Shown: positions 20,490 through 27,994, counted from the stretch's first letter. The stretch is 64,000 nt of DNA from Desulfotignum sp. (GCA_011390635.1 JAABSA010000016.1:1-64000), one strand, 5' to 3'. Program-made: numbers and translations. Notes: generated from the letters alone by a model not told the origin.

Positions 20490-20807
20490 CTATCGCCTGG
20501 CCGCTGTGTGATACACAACGTGATTCCGACCGCCCTCTTTTGCGCTGTATAGAGCTTCATCTGCACGATTTATCAAGGAGATAGCATTGTCACCGGCTAA
20601 ATGGCCGTATGTATCATTTACCAGCTTAAAATGGTCAATATCAAAAATAATCAATGAAAGGGGTATCAGATGACAAATAGCTCTAAGCTGCTCGTCCTCA
20701 ACAGCAGCAGGGTCTATGGGAAAAACAAGGCCGTTCTTTCCAATTCCCTGACCCATGGTTTTTTTCAGACAGGCATCCAGTTCTTCTAAAATCTTACGAT
20801 GGTCCAT
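20490..20807 (-). pseudogene. GGDEF-domain remnant with an in-frame internal deletion
   Basis: A 105-codon frame starting at ATG 20807 with GAGG upstream. It contains the first half of a diguanylate cyclase domain ([24 protein letters not shown]) joined directly to its last part ([17 protein letters not shown]). The central portion, including the GGDEF catalytic loop itself and the usual DPLTGLxNR start, is missing. The product could not make cyclic di-GMP. The frame ends in HTAARR, encoded by a 23-bp repeat also found at the end of the RelE-like gene at 22635. It overlaps the end of the V4R gene by 14 nt. Confidence 0.8.
20491..20513. repeat. 23-bp direct repeat, copy 1 (partner 22636-22658)
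   Basis: The two copies match at 22 of 23 positions. Each one encodes the final TAARR-stop of a minus-strand gene, the GGDEF remnant here and the RelE-like toxin at 22635. Unrelated genes with the same 3' end suggest recombination at this sequence. The copies bracket about 2.1 kb of degraded genes and toxin-antitoxin genes. Confidence 0.7.
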
Positions 20808-21282
20808 TGAAAGCCTCAATTTGTTTTACTACAAATCGGCAGGTTCTATCACCTGTTGCCCAACAATCAAATTCCTTTGCCATGAACTCTTTACCTGTAT
20901 ATTCTTCAAAAATACCAGCAATAAAGCCCTCATCATAATCACAAACAGACTCTCCAAATATTGGCAAACCTGAACAATCGAGATCTTCTGACACAGTTAA
21001 GACGAACTGCAGTTTTTCCTCGTCTGCCTCTTCGATCCTTAAAACGCCCACTTTTAGTGATATAAGCTTTTCTTTCAACTCTGCCATGAATTGGCTCAGT
21101 GGCAGAGATATGTCAAGAACGTTTTTGCAAAACTTCCGACCGGCAAGAGCACCAGCTTTAACGAACAATTCAACGGTTTTTTGCTTGCCGATTGTTAAAT
21201 TTTTTCCGAGGCCGTATCCAAAACCTCCCGCAGCTTTTCCGCCAGGTCTGCTGTTGAAAAGGGCTTCTGAATAACGGCGCAA
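20794..21282 (-). CDS. V4R-domain protein, probably the sensory half of a broken signalling gene
   Basis: The frame encodes a V4R (4-vinyl reductase-like) small-molecule-binding domain. It begins near [13 protein letters not shown] and ends in the characteristic [33 protein letters not shown]4R domains often precede GGDEF domains, and a GGDEF remnant follows here with a 14-nt overlap. The first 28 or so codons of the open frame overlap, in another frame, the end of a receiver-domain remnant, so the true start is probably downstream of 21197. No good start codon or ribosome site is seen there. It may no longer be functional. Confidence 0.6.
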   Translation of the reverse strand: MRRYSEALFNSRPGGKAAGGFGYGLGKNLTIGKQKTVELFVKAGALAGRKFCKNVLDISLPLSQFMAELKEKLISLKVGVLRIEEADEEKLQFVLTVSEDLDCSGLPIFGESVCDYDEGFIAGIFEEYTGKEFMAKEFDCWATGDRTCRFVVKQIEAFNGPS

Positions 21283-21318
21283 CTGCTGCTTTGCCGTGAA
21301 CAGATACTATAAAGCGTT
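21195..21318 (-). pseudogene. Receiver-domain C-terminal remnant
   Basis: In the frame ending with TAA at 21195-21197 the minus strand reads [19 protein letters not shown] then [11 protein letters not shown]. This is the last third of a hybrid-kinase receiver domain, including its conserved K-P-F, closely like the end of the kinase at 1-1304. Upstream of about 21318 the similarity stops and the sequence becomes AT-rich. The kinase has been lost and only this tail remains. Confidence 0.65.
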
Positions 21319-21372
21319 GTACAATGCAACTTTAAATGGATTTATACGTATTCAAACCGCTGTGCGCCTTTT

Positions 21373-21675
21373 TCAAAACGATCCAAGCTTTTCCATGAAC
21401 CGCGGTAAAGAAATGACGGTTACATCCCTGCTGACGGGAAATTCGTAACTGCCACCGTAAACAACGTATTTCCGGGTGGCACCCATATCATCGCAGATAG
21501 CGCTGTAATGCCTGCCCAGTTTGGGAGCGCTGCCATATTTTATTTCAACAGCCCAGATTTCTGATGACTGCATCCTGATGACCATGTCAATTTCCGCACC
21601 TGCAGCGGTGCGGTAAAAATATGTTTCAGCACGAAGAGGCAATACTGACCGCAGGTGCCTTCCAATTTTCCTTTT
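21373..21675 (-). pseudogene. C-terminal fragment of a DUF4143 AAA-type ATPase
   Basis: The fragment contains YFYRTAAGAEIDMVI and VEIKYGSAPKLGRHY, the typical end of DUF4143 (nuclease-like) regions in mobile-island AAA ATPases. The family is normally about 380-420 residues; only about 100 codons remain, open to a TAA just upstream of 21675. There is no start codon of quality. Between it and the MazF gene (21676-21844) nothing coding is seen except an 11-bp inverted repeat CCTTGTAATTT/AAATTACAAGG at 21707-21743. Confidence 0.7.
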
Positions 21676-21844
21676 TAATTCAGTGGTATTCCATCAAGGA
21701 ATCATACCTTGTAATTTAGGATATTGATTCCGAAATTACAAGGCAAACAGATGCCAAGGGCGCCAAACTGGCTTTTATATACGTGGCCTGGGATTATATC
21801 CAAAAGCCCTTTCTTCTGATCGAACGAATGCTGTGGCTATCTCT

Positions 21845-22174
21845 TTAAAACGCAAAAAGCTCTTGCAAACAATTGATAATGTTAATCTGCGCCCTTTGGG
21901 AAATTACACCAAGTTTTTGAATTAATCTGGATTTGTCAACGGCCCGCATCTGGTCAAGCAAAATCAATCCCTTTTTACCCTGAAATGCATATGGAATTCT
22001 GGTTGGATAGGTAAATCCTCTGGAAGTCATTGGAGAAACAATCGCGGTCTTCAGGGCAGACATTTCATCAGGGGAGATAATAACACAAGGCCTTGTTTTC
22101 TTAATCTCAGAACCTTGTGTCGGATCAAGCTGAACCAGCCAAATCTCAAATCGATGGATATCTTTTTTTACCAT
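21845..22174 (-). CDS. MazF/PemK-family toxin (endoribonuclease)
   Basis: A 109-residue PemK/MazF-type mRNA interferase. The N-terminal FEIWLVQLDPTQGSEIKKTRPCVIIS strand pair is the family hallmark, followed by the conserved VSPMTSR and the LLDQMRAVDKSRL segment. The ATG overlaps the antitoxin gene by 7 nt, the usual arrangement. The toxin cleaves mRNA when the labile antitoxin is lost. Full length, no frameshift seen, so the pair is probably active. Confidence 0.92.
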   Translation of the reverse strand: MVKKDIHRFEIWLVQLDPTQGSEIKKTRPCVIISPDEMSALKTAIVSPMTSRGFTYPTRIPYAFQGKKGLILLDQMRAVDKSRLIQKLGVISQRAQINIINCLQELFAF

Positions 22175-22422
22175 TCCCAGTCCTCTTCATCTACCAATGG
22201 CGCATCCAACCACTCCTGATCCGCTTCGCTTGTTTCCCGGGATTCAAGCGCTTTATGAAATTGTTCTTTCCAGCCTTCTCTGTTCTTTTTAACAGGTTGA
22301 ATTAACAGTCCATCCTCGATTACTTTGAATTTCAATTGTCTGTCTTCTAATTGAGCCTGCTTGATTATTGCCTTTGGAATACGGATACCCTGCGAATTTC
22401 CTATTCTGATTAAAGTCGTCAT
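22168..22422 (-). CDS. MazE/AbrB-family antitoxin
   Basis: An 84-residue antitoxin. The start at 22422 (MTTLIRIGNSQGIRIPK) follows GGAG; the frame upstream has no conserved sequence. The N-terminal half is a swapped-hairpin AbrB DNA-binding domain, which usually autorepresses the operon. The acidic C-terminus (EADQEWLDAPLVDEEDWEW) is the likely MazF-binding tail. It is translated just ahead of the toxin. Confidence 0.9.
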   Translation of the reverse strand: MTTLIRIGNSQGIRIPKAIIKQAQLEDRQLKFKVIEDGLLIQPVKKNREGWKEQFHKALESRETSEADQEWLDAPLVDEEDWEW

Positions 22423-22518
22423 TTTCGTCTCCAATTGTAAAAAAATGTAATTACAATATACCCACAAAAGGAGTTATTGTCAAATCATATTCATTGTTTG
22501 GGGGTTTTGCCACATATC

Positions 22519-22533
22519 CAGGGTGTCACATTT
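22519..22533. repeat. 15-bp direct repeat CAGGGTGTCACATTT, copy 1 (partner 23224-23238)
   Basis: An exact 15-bp match flanks a roughly 0.7-kb segment that carries only the RelE/RHH toxin-antitoxin pair. This may mark the ends of a cassette or a past recombination. Confidence 0.6.
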
Positions 22534-22561
22534 TGATAAAATTTTTAACCCTTACCGTTTT

Positions 22562-22596
22562 CCCGGGCAGATGCAACCATCATGTATCTGCCCGGG
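22562..22596. terminator. Strong hairpin downstream of the RelE-like gene
   Basis: A perfect 11-bp stem (CCCGGGCAGAT and complement) with a 13-nt loop, about 40 nt past the toxin stop codon on the minus strand. No immediate T-tract follows. Probably a transcript end or a structural repeat. Confidence 0.45.
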
Positions 22597-22634
22597 GATG
22601 GTTATTTCTATCTCATGATTGATCCCTTCCGATG

Positions 22635-22910
22635 TTATCGCCTGGCCGCTGTTTGATATACTTCCCTGCGGTGGCAGATACAAAGCACGGTAATTTTTTG
22701 ACCGGATATTTTGTACACGATCCGGTAATCTCCTACCCGGATTTTCCAATAGCCTTTCAGGGTTTTTCGCAACGGCAGACCATACGCATCAGGCGCAGTC
22801 ATTACCCGTTCTTCAATCGCTTTTCTGATACGAATTCGGATATCCGGATCGATCTTGGGCAGATCCTTTTTTTTTACATCCAGGTGGTATTCAATCCCAT
22901 ACATCTTCAT
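22635..22910 (-). CDS. RelE/ParE-family toxin
   Basis: About 91 residues from ATG 22910, inside the 3' end of the antitoxin gene; a second ATG two codons on is possible. The sequence YHLDVKKKDLPKID..IRIRIRKAIEER, LRKTLKGYWKIRVGDYRIVYKI and VLCICHRREVY follows the RelE fold closely, including the basic residues used for ribosome-dependent mRNA cleavage. The last residues TAARR are not typical of RelE. They are encoded by a 23-bp repeat shared with the GGDEF remnant at 20490, so the original 3' end seems to have been replaced. Confidence 0.9.
   Translation of the reverse strand: MKMYGIEYHLDVKKKDLPKIDPDIRIRIRKAIEERVMTAPDAYGLPLRKTLKGYWKIRVGDYRIVYKISGQKITVLCICHRREVYQTAARR
22636..22658. repeat. 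23-bp direct repeat, copy 2 (partner 20491-20513)
   Basis: Same orientation and same position relative to a minus-strand stop codon as copy 1; one mismatch in 23. Confidence 0.7.
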
Positions 22911-23118
22911 GAGACAGGGCTTTTTCAGAATCAAAGGTTTGTTCTCTCCGGTTTGCAATTTTCGCCAGTGCAATGTCTTCCCTGATTTCCAACGCCTCTT
23001 TCACCAGGTCCCTCATGACCAGGGACATGGATATACCTTCATTGGCAGCCATTTCATTTATGGTGCTGTAGAGCCCTTTTTCCAGCACCACATTTATTCT
23101 TGGATTTTTTGTCGGCAT
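22891..23118 (-). CDS. Ribbon-helix-helix type antitoxin for the RelE-like toxin
   Basis: A 75-residue protein. The N-terminal PRINVVLEKGLYSTINEMAA followed by ISMSLVMRDLVKEALE is a ribbon-helix-helix DNA-binding domain. The C-terminal HEDVWD tail should bind the toxin. It overlaps the toxin gene by 20 nt. The gene starts inside an AT-rich, structured region with the repeat partner at 23224 about 100 nt upstream. Confidence 0.88.
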   Translation of the reverse strand: MPTKNPRINVVLEKGLYSTINEMAANEGISMSLVMRDLVKEALEIREDIALAKIANRREQTFDSEKALSHEDVWD

Positions 23119-23223
23119 GGTGTCATCACTCCTGTTGACGTATTGTATCTCGAAGTGTATCGCTTGTGTGTCACTTTGTCAATGGAGAAAGGGTATTGCA
23201 ACATATCGGACAAGTTTATAATT

Positions 23224-23238
23224 CAGGGTGTCACATTT
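23224..23238. repeat. 15-bp direct repeat CAGGGTGTCACATTT, copy 2
   Basis: Exact copy of 22519-22533. It lies only 4 nt upstream of the -35-like element of the next plus-strand gene, so the cassette boundary coincides with the start of the hydrogenase-chemotaxis region. Confidence 0.6.
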
Positions 23239-23241
23239 CTA

Positions 23242-23297
23242 TTGACAGAGACCATTAAAAAGCATAACGTTTCAAACGTTACATTGGTTTCAAATGT
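23242..23297 (+). promoter_or_regulatory. Promoter with overlapping palindromic operator before the HTH-receiver gene
   Basis: TTGACA at 23242-23247 is followed after 17 bp by TAACGT, a weak -10. A perfect inverted repeat AACGTTTCAAACGTT (23266-23280) covers the -10. GTTTCAAAYGT occurs at 23269-23279 and again at 23287-23297, 18 bp apart. This layout suggests repression of the operon, perhaps by the HTH protein it encodes. Inference from position only. Confidence 0.45.
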
Positions 23298-23333
23298 ATT
23301 AAACCATTTAACCCAATAAGCGCAGGCTTTTTT

Positions 23334-23912
23334 ATGACAGTTGATGACGAAATAATTACGGTGACAGAAGCCGCAAAACTGTGCAAGGTAACCAGGGCGA
23401 CCATATGGAGGTGGATCAAGTCCGGGGCGCTTAAAGCCGGTGCGACTGCCGGTGGTCACTATAGAATATTTCGTGAAGATCTTCACGCTTTCATTACCTC
23501 AAAAGGAATGACAAGCTGCAGTCGAAGCGAGACCAGGAAGCATAAAGTTCTAATTGTTGATGATGATCCGTCAGTACGAAAATTGTTCATTGTGGCATTC
23601 ATGAAAAATGGGTTTGCGGTGGATTCTGCATCAGACGGGTTTGAAGCAGGGATAAAAACCATTCAATTTCAACCGGATATAGTGATTCTTGACCTTTATA
23701 TGCCGAAACTGGATGGGTTTGAAGTCTGCCGGCAGTTAAAAAACAACGACAGCACCTCAAATATAAAGATAGTTGCAGTTTCAGGGCACCAAAATCAAAC
23801 AAACAGAGAAAAAATTTTATCCTGCGGGGCAGATCGTTTTTTTGAAAAATCAGTGGATATCAAGGTTATCATTAGTGAAACAAACAAATTAATCAGGTCG
23901 GAAGAGATGTAA
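23334..23912 (+). CDS. Response regulator with N-terminal excisionase/MerR-like HTH and C-terminal receiver
   Basis: A 192-residue protein. Residues 8-55 (IITVTEAAKLCKVTRATIWRWIKSG and GGHYRIFREDL) form a winged HTH of the excisionase/MerR type. Residues 70-190 are a receiver with VLIVDDDPSVR, Asp in IVILDLYMPKLDG and Lys in FFEKSVD. The order HTH then receiver is the reverse of most response regulators. It lies 28 nt upstream of the hydrogenase large subunit on the same strand and is probably its regulator or part of the same pathway. No kinase is adjacent; the hybrid CheA at 29673 is one possible partner. Confidence 0.9.
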   Translation: MTVDDEIITVTEAAKLCKVTRATIWRWIKSGALKAGATAGGHYRIFREDLHAFITSKGMTSCSRSETRKHKVLIVDDDPSVRKLFIVAFMKNGFAVDSASDGFEAGIKTIQFQPDIVILDLYMPKLDGFEVCRQLKNNDSTSNIKIVAVSGHQNQTNREKILSCGADRFFEKSVDIKVIISETNKLIRSEEM

Positions 23913-23940
23913 TGTATTATCGAATTTTTCAAGGAGTCTT

Positions 23941-25452
23941 ATGAAAGTTGATATTGGTCCCGTAACACGGTTGGAAGGACATCTGAGTATCCATACTACG
24001 GTTGAAAACAATGTGATCACAAAGGCGGAAAGCCTGGGCGAAATGTTCCGGGGATTTGAAGTTTTTCTCCGGGGCAGGGACCCGCTGGATGCACAGCAGA
24101 TCACCCAGAGAATCTGCGGTGTCTGCCCCTATGCCCATGCCATAGCGTCCTCCTATGCCCAGGAAAATGCATACAACCTTGTGGTTCCGGCCAACGGCCG
24201 TATTCTGCATAATTTGATACAAGGGGCAAACCACCTCTTTGATTATTTGCTACATTTTTATCAATTGTCTGCATTGGATTTTGTAGATGTAACCGCCATA
24301 CTTACATATAACGGACCGGATGCTGAAGTAACCGCTCTCAGGGACTGGGTGAAGGCTGAAACCGGCGCAAAATCTCCTTTTCCTGCTGCACCTTTTTTAC
24401 CAAGACTGTCAGGGCGCTATATGTCCGATGCCAAAACAAATATCACTGCCTTGAAACACTATATTGAATCGCTTGAAATTCAAAAAAAGGCCAATAAGGC
24501 CTCAGCCATTTTCGGGGGTAAATTTCCCCATGCCACTGCAATTTTTCCCGGTGGCTGCACCCAGGAGCCCAATATTGATCATATATCCTCATACCGTTCA
24601 TTGATTTCCGATGTTCGGGATTTTATTCACAAAAAATATCTTCCCGATATTCTGGCTGTTGCCGGGGAATTTCCTGAATACTGGCATATCGGCCAGAGCC
24701 GGGGCGGGTTTCTTTCCTTCGGGCTTTTACCGTTTGGGCCCGAGCTTGACAGTAACCGGCTGTTTGCACCTGGTGTGCTGTTGGAAAATACCATCACCCG
24801 GGTCAATTTTGATGCCATCCGGGAGGATGTGAAATATTCCAAATATTCATCCCCGTCCGGTTTGACCGTCAAGGAGGGAGAATTGACCCCGTCGCCCCAT
24901 AAACCCGGGGCCTATTCATGGGTGAAAGCACCGCGGTATCAGGGAAAAGTGATGGAGGTAGGACCTGCAGCCAGAATCCTGGTGGATTACCACCAGAACA
25001 ACAACCCCAAAATCAAACAACTGGTGGATCAGTTTGCCGGTATTGCCGGCATTACGGCTGACAATTTAAATTCCGTGCTGGGCAGACATTTGTGCCGTGC
25101 CATATCTGCCGTGGTCATTGCCGATTTCCTGCTGGAGGAGACGGAACGGATTGATATACAAGCACCGTTCATGGCCCGGTATGACATCCCGGAATCAGGG
25201 GAAGGATTCGGGGCCACGGAAGCATCCCGGGGTGCACTGCTCCATTATATTAAAATTTCAGACTATAAAATCGAAAAATATGAATGCGTGGTGCCCACCA
25301 CCTGGAATTGTTCACCCAGGGACGACCAGGACCAGCCGGGCGCTCTTGAAACCGCATTGGTGGGAACCCGTGTGGAGAACCCTGAAGAGCAGATTGAAGC
25401 CAATCGAATAGTCCATTCTTTTGATCCATGTCTGGCCTGTGCCGTGCATTGA
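23941..25452 (+). CDS. [NiFe] hydrogenase large subunit lacking the C-terminal extension
   Basis: A 503-residue catalytic subunit. The four Ni-Fe ligands are present: Cys59 and Cys62 in RICGVC, Cys497 and Cys500 in DPCLACAVH. The protein stops exactly at the His after the last motif, where maturation endopeptidases normally cut. It therefore needs no C-terminal processing, as in H2-sensing (regulatory) hydrogenases. The N-terminus MKVDIGPVTRLEGHL is typical. It oxidises H2, or senses it, together with the small subunit 54 nt downstream. That subunit has a Tat signal, so the pair is expected in the periplasm. No maturation genes lie in the window. Neighbours are a response regulator upstream and chemoreceptors downstream. 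Confidence 0.96.
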   Translation: MKVDIGPVTRLEGHLSIHTTVENNVITKAESLGEMFRGFEVFLRGRDPLDAQQITQRICGVCPYAHAIASSYAQENAYNLVVPANGRILHNLIQGANHLFDYLLHFYQLSALDFVDVTAILTYNGPDAEVTALRDWVKAETGAKSPFPAAPFLPRLSGRYMSDAKTNITALKHYIESLEIQKKANKASAIFGGKFPHATAIFPGGCTQEPNIDHISSYRSLISDVRDFIHKKYLPDILAVAGEFPEYWHIGQSRGGFLSFGLLPFGPELDSNRLFAPGVLLENTITRVNFDAIREDVKYSKYSSPSGLTVKEGELTPSPHKPGAYSWVKAPRYQGKVMEVGPAARILVDYHQNNNPKIKQLVDQFAGIAGITADNLNSVLGRHLCRAISAVVIADFLLEETERIDIQAPFMARYDIPESGEGFGATEASRGALLHYIKISDYKIEKYECVVPTTWNCSPRDDQDQPGALETALVGTRVENPEEQIEANRIVHSFDPCLACAVH

Positions 25453-25506
25453 CAAGCCGACCCACTATAGAAGGACATTTATTAATTTTTCGCTGAGGAC
25501 AAATTT

Positions 25507-26460
25507 ATGATAGATCGACGAGAATTTCTGAAAATGGCTGCATGTTTAAGCGCCTCTTTTGGTATTACCCAGTTGCCCGGGATTGTTCAGGCAGCCTTGA
25601 AAAAGATAGACCCTGCAGGTGTTCCCAGACTTATCTATCTTCAGGGCCAGTCCTGCACCGGCTGCTCCATTTCTCTTTTGCAGGCGGAATCTCCCAATGC
25701 GGTTTCCATGATCACCCAGTATTCAAAACTGTCTTTTCACGCTGATTTGTCCGCCACATCCGGAAAACAGGCCCTGAATCTCATTGAAGAGTATATCTCA
25801 GGCCGTGCCGGGGAGTATTTTCTGGCAGTTGAGGGCTCCATTCCCTGGGGCATGCCTGAAGCCTGTGTGATCGGAGACAAACCGTTTGCCGATTATTTGA
25901 CAGCTGCTGCAAAGACCATGAGCGGTGCCATAGCAGTGGGCACCTGTGCAACCCATGGCGGTATCCCGGCTGCAGAAGGCAATTTGACCGATGCCGTCAG
26001 TCTGAAAGAGTTCTATAAGCGTAAAAAAATAGATCCCCTGCTGATTGACATCCCGGGATGTTCAGTCCATCCGGACTGGGTATGGAAAACCATCATTCAC
26101 CTGGTACAGGTCGGCCTGCCTGAATTGATCGATGGCCAGCCGAAATTGTTTTTCAGCCGCAGGGTCCATGAACTTTGTCCAAGGTATCATGATTTTCAAC
26201 AGGAAATATTTGCCCGAAAACTGGGAGACAAAGGATGCCTTTTCAAGTTGGGCTGCCTGGGTCCTGAAACCTATGCAGATTGTCCGACACGGTGGTGGAA
26301 CGGTGGACAAACCTGGTGTATCGATGCCAATGCGCCCTGTATCGGCTGTGCATCCCCCTTGTTTGCAGCAAAAAAGAATTTTCCATTTTATACCTCTTTT
26401 ACCCCCGGCGCGGTCGAATTTACCCCCAGCGCGGTCGATACTTCGAAAGGCAAGGAATGA
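25507..26460 (+). CDS. [NiFe] hydrogenase small (Fe-S) subunit with Tat signal
   Basis: A 317-residue electron-transfer subunit. RREFLK at residues 4-9 plus a hydrophobic stretch is a twin-arginine signal, so it is exported folded with the large subunit. The proximal cluster ligands are in CTGC (50, 53), GTCATHGG and PGCSVHPDW. The distal cluster ligands are in HELC, GCLFKLGC. The medial cluster region reads ADCP...WCIDANAPCIGC; the residue after Trp270 is Cys271 where standard uptake enzymes have Pro, so the medial cluster is probably [4Fe-4S]. The C-terminus has no membrane anchor helix and no cytochrome b gene follows. The next gene is a chemoreceptor. GAGGA precedes the ATG. Confidence 0.96.
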   Translation: MIDRREFLKMAACLSASFGITQLPGIVQAALKKIDPAGVPRLIYLQGQSCTGCSISLLQAESPNAVSMITQYSKLSFHADLSATSGKQALNLIEEYISGRAGEYFLAVEGSIPWGMPEACVIGDKPFADYLTAAAKTMSGAIAVGTCATHGGIPAAEGNLTDAVSLKEFYKRKKIDPLLIDIPGCSVHPDWVWKTIIHLVQVGLPELIDGQPKLFFSRRVHELCPRYHDFQQEIFARKLGDKGCLFKLGCLGPETYADCPTRWWNGGQTWCIDANAPCIGCASPLFAAKKNFPFYTSFTPGAVEFTPSAVDTSKGKE

Positions 26461-26584
26461 GACTGAAATTCTTTACACAGCTATCGATACATCATCTTAA
26501 CCGCACTTTTTGTGCTTTTTATGTGGTCGTAGACAGAGCACCACGGGTTTACCCGGGGGAATCAATAATTTAAAGGAGAGGAAC

Positions 26585-27907
26585 ATGTCTGCTTCGCTGG
26601 ACCAGGAGAACGAACCCATATCCGCAGGGTTACAGATTCGTCATAAAATTTTTGCCGGCAGCTTTGGACTATGGATTGCCGCCATGGTTTTGGTTTTGAT
26701 TTCGGTTTTGATCATCATTGCCGTAAAGGGAAAAGGGGCCGGTGCCGAAGGCATGATATTCATCGAAGGGCTTCCAATCATTATTGGTGTGTTATGCGCA
26801 GTATTGGTTCTATTCGGTTATCTGCTGTGGATGCTGGCTGGAAAAATTTCCCGGCCGATCATTGCCTGTTCCGATTTTGCAGTTGAAATCAGCAGGGGAA
26901 ATTATTCTGCGGTCTGCACTATTGAGAATGCCGGCGAGGTGGAGATCATTGCCGGTGTTTTACAGGACCTGGCAGTCACGCTTGATGCAAAAGAGAAAAA
27001 TCATAAACAGTCAGCCTTAGAACAGCAAGAGCTTCATCAGGGTATCAAAGCCAATGCGAACCAATTGCATGAAACCATTGCAGGTCTTTCACAGGCAGCA
27101 GCAGATCTGACAAAAAGGTCTGACAGTATCGCCAAAGAGTCGGGCACAGTTGCTGATGCCACAGAAGAAATGCGTGAGAATATCGCGTCTGTTTCAGAGG
27201 CGGCTGGATATTTACAAAAAAATATGGATTCAATAACCATTGTGACAGATGAAATGATCAGTACCATCGGTGAAATTTCAAAAAATTCCGAAGAGGCCAG
27301 GATGATCACTATGGAGGCGAAGTCCTGCGTCGATAAAGCCTTTGAAAAAATAGAGATTTTAGGCAAGGCGTCAGAAGAAATTACCTCGGTCATCGATACC
27401 ATTGTCGAGATTGCCGAACAGACAAAACTGCTGGCGCTGAATGCTACCATTGAAGCGGCCCGGGCCGGAGAGTCCGGTAAAGGATTTGCCGTTGTTGCCG
27501 GAGAGGTGAAGGATCTGGCTGCCCAGACAAATGAAGCCACCCTTGATATCAAACACAAGATTGAAGCCATGAGCAGTTCTACCCAAAGCACGATCATCGA
27601 GATCAAAAAAATCAATGACGTGACACACAATATGACCAACATTGTAGAAACAATCGCTGCTGCAGTGCAGGAACAGAGTGTTTCCAGCAGGAGTATCGCT
27701 GACAACGTCAGTGGTGCAGTGCTGCAGACAAAAGAGGTCGGTTCCAATGTTGCCCGAACTGCCGCAGCCACGTCGCAAATCACAGATGGCATGAGGAAGG
27801 TCAATGAAAATCTTGCAGAGATACGAAAGGCATTGACTGATATCAACACCGGCTCTGAAGACCTGACAAAGGTGGAACGGCTGATGCGCGGTTCCATTGC
27901 ATCGTGA
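26585..27907 (+). CDS. Methyl-accepting chemotaxis protein with two adjacent membrane helices and almost no periplasmic domain
   Basis: A 440-residue chemoreceptor starting at 26585 after AAAGGAGAGG. TM1 is about residues 25-48 and TM2 about 62-86, joined by a loop of about 13 residues, so there is no room for a periplasmic ligand domain. HAMP-like sequence follows (ISRPIIACSDFAVEISRGNY), then a signalling domain with [21 protein letters not shown]. It comes directly after the hydrogenase small subunit. It may sense through a partner protein, as receptors that use periplasmic binding proteins do, or through its membrane helices. The hydrogenase is the obvious candidate partner. There is no pentapeptide tail. 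The 124-nt gap upstream has only a weak GCAC/GTGC hairpin with a T-run. Confidence 0.93.
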   Translation: MSASLDQENEPISAGLQIRHKIFAGSFGLWIAAMVLVLISVLIIIAVKGKGAGAEGMIFIEGLPIIIGVLCAVLVLFGYLLWMLAGKISRPIIACSDFAVEISRGNYSAVCTIENAGEVEIIAGVLQDLAVTLDAKEKNHKQSALEQQELHQGIKANANQLHETIAGLSQAAADLTKRSDSIAKESGTVADATEEMRENIASVSEAAGYLQKNMDSITIVTDEMISTIGEISKNSEEARMITMEAKSCVDKAFEKIEILGKASEEITSVIDTIVEIAEQTKLLALNATIEAARAGESGKGFAVVAGEVKDLAAQTNEATLDIKHKIEAMSSSTQSTIIEIKKINDVTHNMTNIVETIAAAVQEQSVSSRSIADNVSGAVLQTKEVGSNVARTAAATSQITDGMRKVNENLAEIRKALTDINTGSEDLTKVERLMRGSIAS

Positions 27908-27994
27908 ATTACCAATAATGACCACTGAATGAAAAGAAAAAAGAATATTTATAATAATTCAATATAAACCGTATCGAAAAAAGAGGTCATGTCC

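Noticed and set aside
20456-22596. The degraded region as a complete insertion sequence or integron
   Set aside because: No transposase, integrase or terminal inverted repeats bounding the region were found; only short direct repeats and hairpins.
25437-25452. Selenocysteine in the hydrogenase large subunit
   Set aside because: The last motif reads DPCLACAVH with TGT/TGC codons at both ligand positions and a TGA only after the final His, so it is a [NiFe], not a [NiFeSe], enzyme.
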